The notes under the pieces: model-generated
Told to the model about the DNA's origin: nothing
The model's database searches: none
The model's input: the letters and a program-made list of their open reading frames with translations, nothing else
Part shown: piece by piece, positions 20,345 to 30,510 of the stretch
Layout of the letters: each line of letters opens with the position of its first letter
Numbering within the stretch: the stretch's first letter is position 1
Assembly: GCF_002836255.1 (NCBI RefSeq)
Contig: NZ_PJAU01000047.1
Span: 124,001-188,000, forward strand
Length of the DNA: 64,000 bases
Source: Colwellia sp. 75C3
Lineage (GTDB): Bacteria > Pseudomonadota > Gammaproteobacteria > Enterobacterales > Alteromonadaceae
Direction: 5' to 3'
Position numbers and translations under genes: made by a program

Positions 20345-20410
20345 CTAGCCGCGCATGCTGAGTGCGAGGAGGAGGAGGTTAGTCTTAATGTGCTTAATCA
20401 ATTTAGTCAT
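20345..20410 (-). CDS. leuL: leu operon leader peptide
   Basis: A 21-residue peptide, MTKLIKHIKTNLLLLALSMR plus Gly, with four consecutive leucine codons (CTC x4), one more Leu two codons later and an early TTG Leu. It ends 55 bases before the attenuator hairpin. Ribosome stalling at the leucine run when charged tRNA-Leu is scarce should prevent the terminator from forming. The CTC codon is otherwise rare in this AT-rich genome, which would make stalling more sensitive. Confidence 0.9.
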   Translation of the reverse strand: MTKLIKHIKTNLLLLALSMRG

Positions 20411-20495
20411 TATATGTTTCGTTATTAGCATCTGTGTAAAAATACGAAAAAAGCTAATAAATATTCTTTTTAAGTGAAAACTATTCAATACATTA

Positions 20496-20525
20496 AAAAT
20501 AACGCATTTGCCTTGTAAGTGTCAA
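20496..20525 (-). promoter_or_regulatory. Candidate leu operon promoter
   Basis: On the coding strand, TTGACA (20525-20520) and TATTTT (20501-20496) are separated by 18 bases. The start of transcription would lie about 80 bases before leuL. The remaining gap up to 20583 shows no gene. Confidence 0.55.
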
Positions 20526-20583
20526 TGGCTAGTCAAATATATATTTGATATTAGCTATGGCAATACTGTCTATACTAGTGCTG

Positions 20584-22626
20584 TTAGTTATAATGCACCA
20601 TCTTAAGTTGTGAAAAATAATCACTAAGTTTGATTTTTTCAGCTAACGCCTCTGCAGTTGCTCTTTTTAGATTACTTCTTATGTGATTGTCATCGCGATA
20701 TATCAACTCTCCGTTAATATATGTTTGACAATATTCGGGCCCACATAAGTGTTCAGTTGGGATGATTGCATTAACGTTATGATGATTATTGGCAACCTCT
20801 CTGATCATTTCATCGCTATACTTATGCCAGGAATAAACTGCTTTTGAATCTAATACTTTAAATTTTTCAGGATCGCATTTCTGACGGAAAAGCTGGGTGT
20901 TCTGAGCGAAAGCACATTCATTTAGGTTTTTATTAGGCCGTGGAATATCTGATAAAAGTAATATTGTTTTATCACTAAGTTGAGTTAACAATGGCTCAAA
21001 AGCTACTTTACTTAAGTTAGCGCCAATTTCTGGGAATTTATTTTCGAGGCTGGTATTAGATAAGTTCTCTTGATGCTCATCGGTATAATGCATGCGTATT
21101 TGCCCAGACCATGCCGATGCAAGTATGACTAATTCAATCGAACGGTCTTCTTTAAGCCAATTAAGTGTTGCGTTGTTTCTAAAAGTACAGTTTTCATTGA
21201 ATTGTGGGTACTTAGGGTAGTGCGATTTAATGTAAGCTGAGTTTAAATAAGCTGGGCATTTTCTTGGTGCTATAACGACGGAAATATTTTGCTGTTTTGC
21301 TAGTTGGTGAAGTATTTGCCCCCAGTGTAATGAATGACTATCGCCCCAAACTATTGCTCTGTATTTTGCATTTCCCCAAGGGGAGCCAACCACGCAGAAT
21401 TTTTCATCAATGCCAGCTATCGGGGATATTTGTTCGATGCAAGGTAGCGCGCGCATTAGCTTATTATTACTAATTGCTGCTAAGTCATTACTAACACGGA
21501 TAGGAAACCCTTTAGTTAGCAATACACTTGCTATTAATAAGACTGAAATTCCTGTCGCATACGCCGTTATTTTTAATATTTTTTTATCGCTATAGTCTTG
21601 ATAGCGATAACGGTTTTCGATAAATCTCCATGAAAGATAACCTGCAATTAAGCTGATTAAAATAAGTATGGAAATCTCAATAGTATTAAAGGCTCTTTCA
21701 TTAATATATATACGATAGAAGACAATAATTGGCCAATGCCATAAGTAAGATGAATAAGAAATCTTACCTATAAATACTAGTGGTTTACTGGCTAATAGTC
21801 GCGATATTCTGGTGTGTTGCTGGTATAAGCTATAAATAATCAAGGCTGTTGCTAAAGTAGGTATTAGCGCTAAATATCCAGGATAGGCGTCATGTTCAGT
21901 GATAAAAAATAAGCTATAAAATATGGCTGTTAAGCCAGTAAATGAAAGCACATTAACGAGTGTTTTTTGTTTAGTTTTAAGTGAAGGTATAAAATGTATT
22001 AATGCGCCTAAACCAAGCTCCCAAGCGCGTGTGGGTAACATGTAAAAGGTAAAGTTGGGGTGGGTGTTAATTAGACTTAGATTGAGGACGAACGTCGATA
22101 ATATTATTATGACTATGCTCCAAAATATGCCTCTTATTTTTCCTATTTTATAGGCAGTTAGTACGATGAAGGGGTAGAAAAAGTAGAACTGCTCCTCAAT
22201 TGATAGTGACCACATATGCACTAAGGGTGATATTTGTGTTGATAGATCAAAGTACCCTGAGTTTTTCATGAACCAAACATTAGCCATGAATAGAGTAGAA
22301 AACTCTGCACTTTTTGCTAATTGGTAATACTTGTCAGGAGATAGTATCAAAGCAGCGAATACAACTGTGACTAAAATCATAGTTAGTGCGGCAGGTAGTA
22401 AACGCTTTGCCCTGCGAGCATAAAAATTGCGGTAAGAAAATTGTTGTTTTTTTACCGAGGTTATAATAATACTCGTAATTAAATAGCCTGAGATAACATA
22501 GAAGATATCTACACCAATAAAGCCACCAGAGAGCTGTTCGATACCTGCATGGAAGATAATTACAGCTAATACGGCGATAGCTCTTAGGCCATCAATTTCT
22601 GCACGGTAAGATATCTTTTTGATCAT
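20584..22626 (-). CDS. OafA/YrhL-type acyltransferase with SGNH domain
   Basis: 680 residues. Residues 1-365 form an acyltransferase-3 membrane domain with about ten helices, starting YRAEIDGLRAIAVLAVIIFHAG with the conserved catalytic His, then GFIGVDIFYVISGYLIT and WSLSIEEQFYFFYP. A periplasmic SGNH-like domain follows: VVWGDSHSLHWG (block I) near residue 425 and DDNHIRSN near the C-terminus as the Asp/His pair. Such proteins O-acetylate surface polysaccharides, taking the acyl group across the inner membrane. It is the last gene of a leftward group with two glycosyltransferases, so a capsule or exopolysaccharide substrate is likely but not proven. Confidence 0.9.
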   Translation of the reverse strand: MIKKISYRAEIDGLRAIAVLAVIIFHAGIEQLSGGFIGVDIFYVISGYLITSIIITSVKKQQFSYRNFYARRAKRLLPAALTMILVTVVFAALILSPDKYYQLAKSAEFSTLFMANVWFMKNSGYFDLSTQISPLVHMWSLSIEEQFYFFYPFIVLTAYKIGKIRGIFWSIVIIILSTFVLNLSLINTHPNFTFYMLPTRAWELGLGALIHFIPSLKTKQKTLVNVLSFTGLTAIFYSLFFITEHDAYPGYLALIPTLATALIIYSLYQQHTRISRLLASKPLVFIGKISYSSYLWHWPIIVFYRIYINERAFNTIEISILILISLIAGYLSWRFIENRYRYQDYSDKKILKITAYATGISVLLIASVLLTKGFPIRVSNDLAAISNNKLMRALPCIEQISPIAGIDEKFCVVGSPWGNAKYRAIVWGDSHSLHWGQILHQLAKQQNISVVIAPRKCPAYLNSAYIKSHYPKYPQFNENCTFRNNATLNWLKEDRSIELVILASAWSGQIRMHYTDEHQENLSNTSLENKFPEIGANLSKVAFEPLLTQLSDKTILLLSDIPRPNKNLNECAFAQNTQLFRQKCDPEKFKVLDSKAVYSWHKYSDEMIREVANNHHNVNAIIPTEHLCGPEYCQTYINGELIYRDDNHIRSNLKRATAEALAEKIKLSDYFSQLKMVHYN

Positions 22627-22685
22627 ATTGTAGTGCTCATTAACGTTTTTACTCGGGAAGAAGTCTGTGTGATGTTTACTAATTA

Positions 22686-23795
22686 TTACTTGATTAGGTC
22701 AGTATAAATATTTTCCAATCGTTTACCTTGTTTAACGACATCAAAATTTCTCTCTATATGTGCAACCCCTTGAACAGAGAAGTTATTTCTTGTTGTGTTT
22801 GAAGTGAGTAATAAAAGTAACGCTTCTGCTAACATTGCGGTATTTTTTTCGGGGACTAAAATCCCCGTACTTTCATGAACTACAGCCTCGGCAACGCCAC
22901 CTGTATCAAAAGATACCACAGGAGTACCCATAGCTTGCGCCTCTAAAAATACAGTGCCCAAGCCTTCTTCATTACCACGAGATAAGGTAATGCTTGGCGC
23001 ACACATTAACCAAGCGCTTGCCATTAAGGCTTTTACTTGTTCCTTATTTTTCCGACCTAAAAAGCTTACATTGTTTAATGAACTCGCTTGTTCTTTCAGT
23101 GCTTTACTCTCAGTACCGTCACCGATAATAATTAATTCGGTTTCAGGGGATGCTTTATTGATAGTTTTCATTGCCTGTAGTAGATATTGGCAGCCTTTTT
23201 GTTTAATTAACCGACCAATAAATAAAATACTTGGATGTTTTGTTTTATCACCGGTAGGACAAAAGAACTGAGTATCAATACCAGTATAATGCTGAATTAT
23301 TTTATTTTCGGGGCAACCACGGCTTACTAATTTTTTCTTAATAAAATTAGAAACAGCTAGAATAATATCGGAGTTTTGAAAAACGACTTCTCTGTGTTTT
23401 TTATTATATGAATGTTTATCTTTTTGCGTTATATCTGAGCCATGAAAGGTTGTTATTAAGGGCAAATCAAGTTGTTTAGCTATTGGGGTACAGTAATACC
23501 CGCCTTTGCCGAAGTGCGCATGAAGCAAACTAGCTTGTTGGCATGATAATGCCTCCTTCCAGTTATTATTCACATAACCAAAAACCTCTAAAGCAAGCCT
23601 ATCTACTCGTGGTAACTTCGAGTATTCATTCATCACACAATAATCAGCGCCTTGAATTAATGATATTCCAGTAACATCTTTTTCAAAACCGATAAAGACT
23701 GGTTTAATGTTTGGAAGATTAAGTGCTTGGCTAGCAACAAAGGTATTAGAATTTGGCAAAACCTTCTTGGTAAAGGTTAGTACTTTTTTAGTCAT
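22686..23795 (-). CDS. GT4-family glycosyltransferase
   Basis: 369 residues with a GT-B fold. The N-terminal part has LLHAHFGKGGYYCTPIAKQL and the acceptor-side TFHGSDIT; the C-terminal part has SILFIGRLIKQKGCQYLLQAM and the nucleotide-sugar binding EEGLGTVFLEAQAMGTPVVS near 275-295 with the E-x7-E pattern. It resembles colanic-acid/exopolysaccharide transferases of the WcaL/AmsK kind. It lies 60 bases upstream of the acyltransferase and 33 bases after the preceding glycosyltransferase-like gene, so the three are probably one operon. The sugar and linkage cannot be told. Confidence 0.88.
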   Translation of the reverse strand: MTKKVLTFTKKVLPNSNTFVASQALNLPNIKPVFIGFEKDVTGISLIQGADYCVMNEYSKLPRVDRLALEVFGYVNNNWKEALSCQQASLLHAHFGKGGYYCTPIAKQLDLPLITTFHGSDITQKDKHSYNKKHREVVFQNSDIILAVSNFIKKKLVSRGCPENKIIQHYTGIDTQFFCPTGDKTKHPSILFIGRLIKQKGCQYLLQAMKTINKASPETELIIIGDGTESKALKEQASSLNNVSFLGRKNKEQVKALMASAWLMCAPSITLSRGNEEGLGTVFLEAQAMGTPVVSFDTGGVAEAVVHESTGILVPEKNTAMLAEALLLLLTSNTTRNNFSVQGVAHIERNFDVVKQGKRLENIYTDLIK

Positions 23796-23828
23796 ACTTT
23801 AGTCTTTGTCTTATGATGTTATTCGGGC

Positions 23829-24722
23829 TTATTCTTGTAAACGTCTAATCTTACTACGGACTCTCGATACATTAGAGTCTTTTGTATAACGACCCTTTTG
23901 CACATGACGAATTTGGAATACACCATCGATATCTAACGGGGTACCTTCGCTGGAAATTAACCACTTAAATGCGGTATCTTCATAAGTTTTACGCCAGCGA
24001 TCATCTTCTGTTTGAAACATTTTTAATTTTTCACAATAACCGATAGCGCGTGCTACATCACCATGCACTATTTGAAAAGCACCTTTGGCTTTATCACGAG
24101 AATGTAAGCTAAAACCTTCAGCATCAATGTCGACTAATTGTGGTTCACTATCTTGACGTAACATAGGATCATCTTGCGCCAACATTTCGGTAGTGCGTTC
24201 TTGCTGGGGATAGTACAAGCTTTCTTGTTTACCTTGAAGTTGTTCAGCTAATGAGTCTAAGCAGTTTTCATGAAAGATAATGTCGCAATCGGTAAACCAT
24301 AACCAGTCAGCATCTGTTGAGCGAGCGGCTAAATTTCGGCCTATACCACGTCTAAATAATTTACCCTTTGATAAGGCTTGAAAATTCCAAGTGACATTAT
24401 CCACGCTTTTTTGATTAAAAAAATCTAATACTGCTTGGCTTTTAACATCTTCTTTAGCGTAAAAAACGGTAACTGTCAGGGCACACTTTGTCGGTGGGTA
24501 ATTAACAAAAGAGCTTAATTGATAGGTGAGCATATTTGAATAACCCCAACAATGGCTAACAATCTCTAACTTGAAAAAACCATCAACAGCAGTGCGGTCT
24601 TTTATTTTTGGTAGCGCAGCTCGAAACCAAGAGGTTGGCATAATTCGCGTCAAGATTAGACGGAAGAAGTGTATGGCATAAGTATTATACCAGCGAGGCG
24701 CATAAGTTTTTGTTTTTATCAT
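23829..24722 (-). CDS. Glycosyltransferase-like protein, family 2-type fold
   Basis: 297 residues. The central part resembles a GT-A domain: FFKLEIVSHCWGYSNMLTYQ near the start, a segment RGIGRNLAARSTDADWLWFT followed by DCDIIFHENCLDSL, where DCD is the DxD-like metal/nucleotide-sugar site. The C-terminus is basic (RVRSKIRRLQE). The exact family was not recognised with certainty. It is the first gene of the three-gene leftward polysaccharide group. Confidence 0.65.
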   Translation of the reverse strand: MIKTKTYAPRWYNTYAIHFFRLILTRIMPTSWFRAALPKIKDRTAVDGFFKLEIVSHCWGYSNMLTYQLSSFVNYPPTKCALTVTVFYAKEDVKSQAVLDFFNQKSVDNVTWNFQALSKGKLFRRGIGRNLAARSTDADWLWFTDCDIIFHENCLDSLAEQLQGKQESLYYPQQERTTEMLAQDDPMLRQDSEPQLVDIDAEGFSLHSRDKAKGAFQIVHGDVARAIGYCEKLKMFQTEDDRWRKTYEDTAFKWLISSEGTPLDIDGVFQIRHVQKGRYTKDSNVSRVRSKIRRLQE

Positions 24723-24856
24723 TTGCTAGTTCGCATTTTGGTTAGTTATCATTGATTAGAGAAGTATATCACTATTATTATTTTTTAAATTAGCGTTTAA
24801 TTATTATTTACTTAGGCTGTTAGTACCGCTAACAGCCTAAGTTATTTAGAATACTA

Positions 24857-26398
24857 CTAAAAGCGATATTCCCATTTTATATAAGCATCAAAGTCGGTGC
24901 CATCTTCGTAGTTAGAGTCTTCGATTATATTATTCTCAAATTTAGAGTTAGTCACTATCACTCCCAATGTAAAACGGGAATCAAAAGCAATAAACTTATA
25001 TTGGCCATCAAACTGTAAAACGTCTTCTGCGACTTTAGATACTGTATTGCCCATGTTTATATCATCAGGGTAGAGGTCAATATTGTCAGTATTTAATTGT
25101 GCTTTTCTCAGCTTTAATTGCCAACTATTACCTGCGGTTGTTTGAATTAAAACAGTAGCCACTAAGGTTTGTGCATCATTGTCATAAGTTGAACCTATAC
25201 TGCGTCGATAATAACGATAACCGGAGTTATAAATTTCTGGATGTTCATAAAAACAATTGAGTTGAGTACCACCATAGTTATCACAGGCTGCTTGCGTATC
25301 GGTATATTCTAAATTTGCGAAAACTCGCTGATTAAATAAGGTAAAACGCGCCTCAATACCATACATAGTTGCTTTATCAGTGACTAAACCATTAGGTGAG
25401 GCATCTTCTCCTATGGCTTGATAATAGAGTGCATAAGGTAAATCTAATACTGTATCTGACCAGCGGATATCATAACCTGCTAGATGATTTCCTAGCTGAG
25501 TCTGAAGGTCAGGATCACAACTAGCTTGGCCATATATACAATCAGTATCCCCAAATAATACACTAAAGAAGTCCTTTATCGAACTAGGTTGACCTTCGCC
25601 CGCCCATTGAAATGACCAAGCGGTACCTAGCTCTAGACCACGGAATGGACGAATTGTGGCACGTGTACTCCACATTAATGCATCAGGAACCTCGCGGTCA
25701 CCTTCTAATTGCGCCATTTGTGCGGTAAGAGTCCAAGGACCAATCCAACTTAACCAAGGTGTTTTAAAAGCGTCTGAATTATCTCGGGTAATGCTTAATC
25801 CAGGTAATGGTCTTGAGTTGGTCGTCATGATTAAATTGGTATCAATACCTGGGCCCCACCAGCGTTCTATAGCGCCAGCACTTAATACCCAGTTACCCAG
25901 TTTATAGGCAAGGTAACTACCATCCATATTGAGATCATTACCTTGGTTTAATTCAGGATTGTCATCTAAATCCATACGGTAATTTACTTGTAATTTACCC
26001 GCTAAGTTACCAACAAAAAACTCATCGGATAATTCAACATTACCTTTATCAAAATTATCATTACCATAACTAGTAAATCGATTGGCATTGGTAGCGAGGT
26101 AAATGCTTTTTTTGGTAATGTTTTGGTGACTAGAAGCGTATTTAAAGTTAAATCTTACATGGTTGAGGGCTTGTACTTGTTCATCATTAAGCAAGGTGAT
26201 ATTAGCCGACATAATGTCATGTTTTATGGCATTCCACATCAATGGGTATGTGGTTACAGGAGCTGTAATAATGCCGCTATCAGCAAGTAATTGAATATCA
26301 TTTCTTAAGGCGAGATCATTGGGTTCAACCCAAGGAGCGGCAAAACTTGCGTTTAAAAAAAGTAAAGATAAAAGGGCCAAACTAGGCTTTAACAACAT
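24857..26398 (-). CDS. Capsule assembly Wzi family outer-membrane protein
   Basis: 513 residues with a signal peptide (about 1-20, ending NASFAAPW). The mature part begins with WVEPNDLALRNDIQLLADSG, characteristic of the Wzi group, and continues as an outer-membrane beta-barrel with WVLSAGAIERWWGPG and a C-terminal aromatic residue (YIKWEYRF). Wzi is a surface lectin that helps attach group 1 capsule in E. coli. The adjacent glycosyltransferases and acyltransferase fit a surface polysaccharide role. A strong RBS is not evident close to the ATG. Confidence 0.85.
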   Translation of the reverse strand: MLLKPSLALLSLLFLNASFAAPWVEPNDLALRNDIQLLADSGIITAPVTTYPLMWNAIKHDIMSANITLLNDEQVQALNHVRFNFKYASSHQNITKKSIYLATNANRFTSYGNDNFDKGNVELSDEFFVGNLAGKLQVNYRMDLDDNPELNQGNDLNMDGSYLAYKLGNWVLSAGAIERWWGPGIDTNLIMTTNSRPLPGLSITRDNSDAFKTPWLSWIGPWTLTAQMAQLEGDREVPDALMWSTRATIRPFRGLELGTAWSFQWAGEGQPSSIKDFFSVLFGDTDCIYGQASCDPDLQTQLGNHLAGYDIRWSDTVLDLPYALYYQAIGEDASPNGLVTDKATMYGIEARFTLFNQRVFANLEYTDTQAACDNYGGTQLNCFYEHPEIYNSGYRYYRRSIGSTYDNDAQTLVATVLIQTTAGNSWQLKLRKAQLNTDNIDLYPDDINMGNTVSKVAEDVLQFDGQYKFIAFDSRFTLGVIVTNSKFENNIIEDSNYEDGTDFDAYIKWEYRF

Positions 26399-26627
26399 TA
26401 AAATGTCCTAAAAAGTACAGTACGTTGACAACAAAATATTGCAACTAAAAAGAGTAGAGATACTGCGATAACAAAAATTTTGCAAATTGTACCAGTGTTG
26501 GCAGGTTAACTCATCTATTGTTTGAATCTCGTAACAAAAAAAAACAGCGATAGATATTAGAGGAGTGCGCTCTTTTAGGGTAAAATACGGGGTCTTATCC
26601 ATCTATTATTTTAGGTACTTTTCTTTA

Positions 26628-27755
26628 ATGGAACCGAACTGCGTATTATTTATTCCTGTTTCTTCACCTTCTGGTATTGGTGAATATATGCGTTCTATGA
26701 TTATTGCTAAAGCGATGCAACTGCGCTGGCCTAAAATCAATATTCACTTTATTTTAAATGAACATGTCGCTTATTTAAAAGATTGCCCTTATACCGTTCA
26801 TACTTGTAAAGACTCACCGACAAAAGAGGTAATGAGAGTTAACGATATTATTTTGGAAGTTAACCCTGACTTGGTGATTTTTGATGCATCAGGTCGTGCT
26901 AAACAGTTTAAACAAGCAAAAATTGTTGGTGCGAAAGTCGCTTTTATCTCCCAACATAATAAAAAACGGAGTAGAGGTTTGAAATTAAATAGATTATTCA
27001 ATACCGATATTCACTGGGTAGCACAGCCTGACTACTGTATTAGTCCCTTAAGTTATTGGCAACGTGCGAAACTAACTATTTGTAGTAAAAAAGAGCCTAA
27101 AAATATTGGGCCTGTTTTTGAATTAACTAATAATACTTACCAAGCACAGCTACTTAAAAAGTATGACTTAAGTACAGAAAGGTATTTTATTTTTAATGCT
27201 GGCTCTGGCGGACATAAGGTCGGAGGTGCACTGGCTGCCGATATCTATTATCAAGCAGCACAAGAGTTTTCTAGAACAATGTTGGATTGCAAGATCACAA
27301 TGAAATGTATTGTTCTCTTTGGTAGTAACTATCCGAAAAACCTTCCTGAAAATAACGATGTTATTTGCTTAAGGAATATAGAGAATAAAGATTTTATTGC
27401 TTTATTATCTAATGCTAAAGCATGTGTTATTAGTGCGGGTGATACTTTATTACAATGTATAGCTTTACATAAAGCTTGTGTTGCGGCTCCAGTTTCACCG
27501 GATCAACCCATGCGATTAAAGTTATGTCATAATAAGCAATTAGTTCTTGCCGCAGCGCCTAACTCCGATAGCTTAGTAAAGCAGGCACTACTTATACTTG
27601 ATGAAGAAAAGTGTAAAAATGCGATTAGTAATATGAAGAATCAAGCGCCAGTAAAAGCATTAGAGACCATTGTTGATGACATCGCTTTACTTTTCTCGAG
27701 TGTCGACGGAAATAAAATTAAGGGTTTTCGTATTCAGGGGAGGGGAGTAGAATAG
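26628..27755 (+). CDS. GT-B glycosyltransferase-like protein
   Basis: From ATG 26628 the protein has 375 residues and begins MEPNCVLFIPVSSPSGIGEY. The N-terminal half has FIPVSSPSGIGEYMRS (a glycine-rich loop like that of MurG-type enzymes) and LVIFDASGRAKQ; the C-terminal half has FIFNAGSGGHKVGG and the donor-site-like KACVISAGDTLLQCIALHKA. The pattern fits a MurG/PseG-like GT-B protein, possibly adding an amino sugar to a surface glycan. The frame is open 21 codons further upstream, without a better start. It is divergent from wzi, consistent with the polysaccharide neighbourhood. No precise function can be given. Confidence 0.6.
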   Translation: MEPNCVLFIPVSSPSGIGEYMRSMIIAKAMQLRWPKINIHFILNEHVAYLKDCPYTVHTCKDSPTKEVMRVNDIILEVNPDLVIFDASGRAKQFKQAKIVGAKVAFISQHNKKRSRGLKLNRLFNTDIHWVAQPDYCISPLSYWQRAKLTICSKKEPKNIGPVFELTNNTYQAQLLKKYDLSTERYFIFNAGSGGHKVGGALAADIYYQAAQEFSRTMLDCKITMKCIVLFGSNYPKNLPENNDVICLRNIENKDFIALLSNAKACVISAGDTLLQCIALHKACVAAPVSPDQPMRLKLCHNKQLVLAAAPNSDSLVKQALLILDEEKCKNAISNMKNQAPVKALETIVDDIALLFSSVDGNKIKGFRIQGRGVE

Positions 27756-27948
27756 AGCTATTTATCAATGGTTTATCTTGGTGGCCAATCCCCTGGAACG
27801 CTAATAAAAGCTATTAATCAGGAATCAAATACTGAATTAATTTAATTTAGGTGAAACTGATGTTTTTAGGAGGGTCTCAACAAGTAAAATTGCTCTACAG
27901 TATTTAAACCTAACAGGATAGCAGACTTACTTATTATCAGATTTATTA

Positions 27949-27986
27949 GGCATACTTTAAAGTGTTTTTTGAAGTATGCCATTTTA
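27949..27986. terminator. Hairpin between the glycosyltransferase and the SH3 protein gene
   Basis: GGCATACTT (27949-27957) pairs with AAGTATGCC (27972-27980), followed by ATTTTAT on the right. It lies between convergent genes and could terminate either. Confidence 0.55.
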
Positions 27987-27999
27987 TATACTTATAAAT

Positions 28000-28605
28000 T
28001 TATGACCAGTTTTCCATAGAGCCGCGGCGACGAGCGAAGAATCTTGGTAAAATCAAACCTAATATTAAACCTATGCCCAAAACTAAGGCACCATTGAAAA
28101 ACCATTGCTTTTTAATATTGGTATCTTGATCTTTAATTTTGGTTTGAGTCTCTGCTAATGTACTGGTCAATTTTTTAAGTTCAGCAGACAGTTTTTTCTT
28201 ATCATTCGTTAATAAGTTAACTTTACTCTTTAGTTCATTTACTTCGCCATCGAGTTGGCTAGTAAAGTCGCTACTATTGGCTATTTTTCCATTTAGCTCA
28301 GCAACAACAAATTTAAGTCCTGCTTTAGTACTTACATATTTACTTTCAACCCAAGTGGCTCGATTCTTTTCATCGATCACTTCACTATAGCCATTATCTT
28401 CCGCGCCAGTAATTTTAACTTCAGAGCCTGCGATAATAGTACCTAATATTCTGTAGTTAGTACCAGGGCCAGCATGCATATATATGGATAATTCATCTGA
28501 GATGTAGCCCTGCTTGTAATTGTTTTCTGCAGCCTGGGCAGATAAAAAAAGCGAGCTAGATAAAGTTATAGCAAGAAGTGCTATGACATTAATAACGTTA
28601 TTCAT
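28000..28605 (-). CDS. SH3-domain membrane protein, YgiM/TIGR04211-like
   Basis: 201 residues: a signal peptide (about 1-26, ending SAQAAE), a bacterial SH3 domain (about 30-95, YISDELSIYMHAGPGTNYRI and WVESKYVSTKAGL), a coiled coil (about 105-165) and a C-terminal membrane helix (GALVLGIGLILGLILPRFFA) with a short basic tail. This is the layout of E. coli YgiM. In many gammaproteobacteria ygiM neighbours ygiF and cca, and here it is divergent from the ygiF homologue, which supports the assignment. The role, probably at the cell envelope, is not established. Confidence 0.85.
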   Translation of the reverse strand: MNNVINVIALLAITLSSSLFLSAQAAENNYKQGYISDELSIYMHAGPGTNYRILGTIIAGSEVKITGAEDNGYSEVIDEKNRATWVESKYVSTKAGLKFVVAELNGKIANSSDFTSQLDGEVNELKSKVNLLTNDKKKLSAELKKLTSTLAETQTKIKDQDTNIKKQWFFNGALVLGIGLILGLILPRFFARRRGSMENWS

Positions 28606-28897
28606 AGAAAAACCAATGTAGTAAATAAATCAAGGAGGACAAGATATTATGTGTTTGCAGCTTTGATGGCAAGCTAAGAATGACTTCATTCCACACAAAG
28701 ATTAGCTTAAGGTCTTGCAAGAGTTATCTTTTTTGAAAGAGCACAAGGTGATTTTTGTCATACAGTAGTAAGTCTTTCGTAGGTTGGGTCTCATTCTATA
28801 TAACTTTGCCGTAAATAAGGAAAAACTCTCTATTGGCATATTGATGTACTAACGGTATGCTTGCTAAGTGATTAGTAAAACACTTAATTAGGGCATA

Positions 28898-30505
28898 ATG
28901 GTTACAGAAATAGAATTAAAGTACTCTTTGCTTGAAAGCAATGAACTGACGACAGCAAAGCAGATAAAGACAACTATAGGCCAGTTACTCTCTGAACATG
29001 AGTTAACTTTTGTTCACCAAGAAAAGCAGCTGAGCAATCACTATTATGATACTGCGGATCTGGCCTTACGCAAAAGTAGAATTGCCTTACGTACTCGTGG
29101 TACTCAATGTTTGGGTGAAGCGGAGCGCTTTGAACAAACTATAAAAACATCAGGTACCATCATTGCAGGTCTACATCAAAGACCAGAATATAATGTCGAT
29201 ATTGATGATGACAAACCTATTATAGCCCTGTTTCCTCATTCTATTTGGCAGCCAAATACTGATATAAGTCAATTACAGCAACAGATTATTGAACTATTCT
29301 CCACAAATTTTACCCGCCATACTTGGCTGGTTAGCTTAGCGGATGCGCAAGTTGAAATTGCTTTTGATTGTGGTGAAGTTGCTTGCCAGGGTTATACAAA
29401 TAAGCCGCGTATTTATGAAATAGAATTAGAACTAGTTAGCGGTGATGCCCAAGCATTATTTGTATTAACTAAAATACTATTTAGCCAATTAGCTTTACGA
29501 CCAGGGCAATTAACCAAGGCAGCTCGAGGTTATGCTTTATACCGTGAGAGCCAAGAACTAAGCGCTGATATTGAGAAAAATGCGACCAATGACTATGCCA
29601 TTGTTGAGCAAATAGCGCTCTCGATGATAACTATACCAAAAGATCTCCGATTAGATGCAGCCTTTACCCATGGAATCGAGTCTTCTTTAACTCAGTTACA
29701 ACGCTGTGTTGATAGTTATGTTGAAGCTCCTTTGTTAATTAAGCTAAATAAAGTAAGCGAGTTTCTTGTTTTACTCAGGCAGGGGTTTTGGCTCTTCAGT
29801 GAGCTATTATCGGAGGATGAAATAATGCTTCGCAATGAACTTAGCTACTTCATTCGTACGATTCATTGGGTTGATAATGCTCGGTATATTGAATCGCTAA
29901 ACGTTAAGCAAAGCTCATATCAAAAAGAAACATTAGTTAATGAAGAGTTGATCACTAAGCTACAACTGGATCAAAATAGATACCCGAGAGAGGCGCAAGT
30001 ATTAGCGTTATTACATAGCGAACGTTTTAATAATTTACAACTAGATTTGCTCTCTTTATTGCTTAAAAGAAGTAGTGCTAATAGCTCTAATAACCAAAGC
30101 GATCTATCATTAATTGAATTTGCTGCTAAGCACTTAACAAATAGCACTGAAGCATTGAGCAATGAGTTAACTCAATTGCAAAAGCCTCAAGACGCTTCGA
30201 CAATTGAATTGTATTTAACTGCGCATAGTTTATTGATTCGAGCATTGTTAACCACAAGTTGGTTCAGTTGTTTATTTGCTGAGACAGATAGTGACACAGT
30301 TAAGCGTTTCAACATGCCTTGGCTTGATATTAAGCAGGGTATTAGTGAGCTGCAATCGTTGAACTTATTACAGCAGCAATTAGTGCACTTACCAAATGAA
30401 GAAAAGAAATTAACGCAGTGGTTAGTCAATAAAAGCGAAAATTTAATCACCGCACTCGATCAATCTAAAGCTAAAGCCTTAACAATGAAACCTTACTGGT
30501 TATAG
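28898..30505 (+). CDS. ygiF: CYTH-CHAD inorganic triphosphatase, YgiF-like
   Basis: 535 residues. The N-terminal CYTH domain opens with the signature ExExK (TEIELKYSL) and holds SNHYYDTADLALRKSRIALR and the matching acidic and basic strands (EIELELVSGDAQAL) of the triphosphate tunnel. The C-terminal half (from about 230) is a helical CHAD domain, whose conserved histidines bind polyphosphate in other members. E. coli YgiF hydrolyses inorganic tripolyphosphate and has 433 residues, so this version has about 100 extra residues in the CHAD part. The L,D-transpeptidase gene starts six bases after its stop. Confidence 0.9.
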   Translation: MVTEIELKYSLLESNELTTAKQIKTTIGQLLSEHELTFVHQEKQLSNHYYDTADLALRKSRIALRTRGTQCLGEAERFEQTIKTSGTIIAGLHQRPEYNVDIDDDKPIIALFPHSIWQPNTDISQLQQQIIELFSTNFTRHTWLVSLADAQVEIAFDCGEVACQGYTNKPRIYEIELELVSGDAQALFVLTKILFSQLALRPGQLTKAARGYALYRESQELSADIEKNATNDYAIVEQIALSMITIPKDLRLDAAFTHGIESSLTQLQRCVDSYVEAPLLIKLNKVSEFLVLLRQGFWLFSELLSEDEIMLRNELSYFIRTIHWVDNARYIESLNVKQSSYQKETLVNEELITKLQLDQNRYPREAQVLALLHSERFNNLQLDLLSLLLKRSSANSSNNQSDLSLIEFAAKHLTNSTEALSNELTQLQKPQDASTIELYLTAHSLLIRALLTTSWFSCLFAETDSDTVKRFNMPWLDIKQGISELQSLNLLQQQLVHLPNEEKKLTQWLVNKSENLITALDQSKAKALTMKPYWL

Positions 30506-30510
30506 TCATC

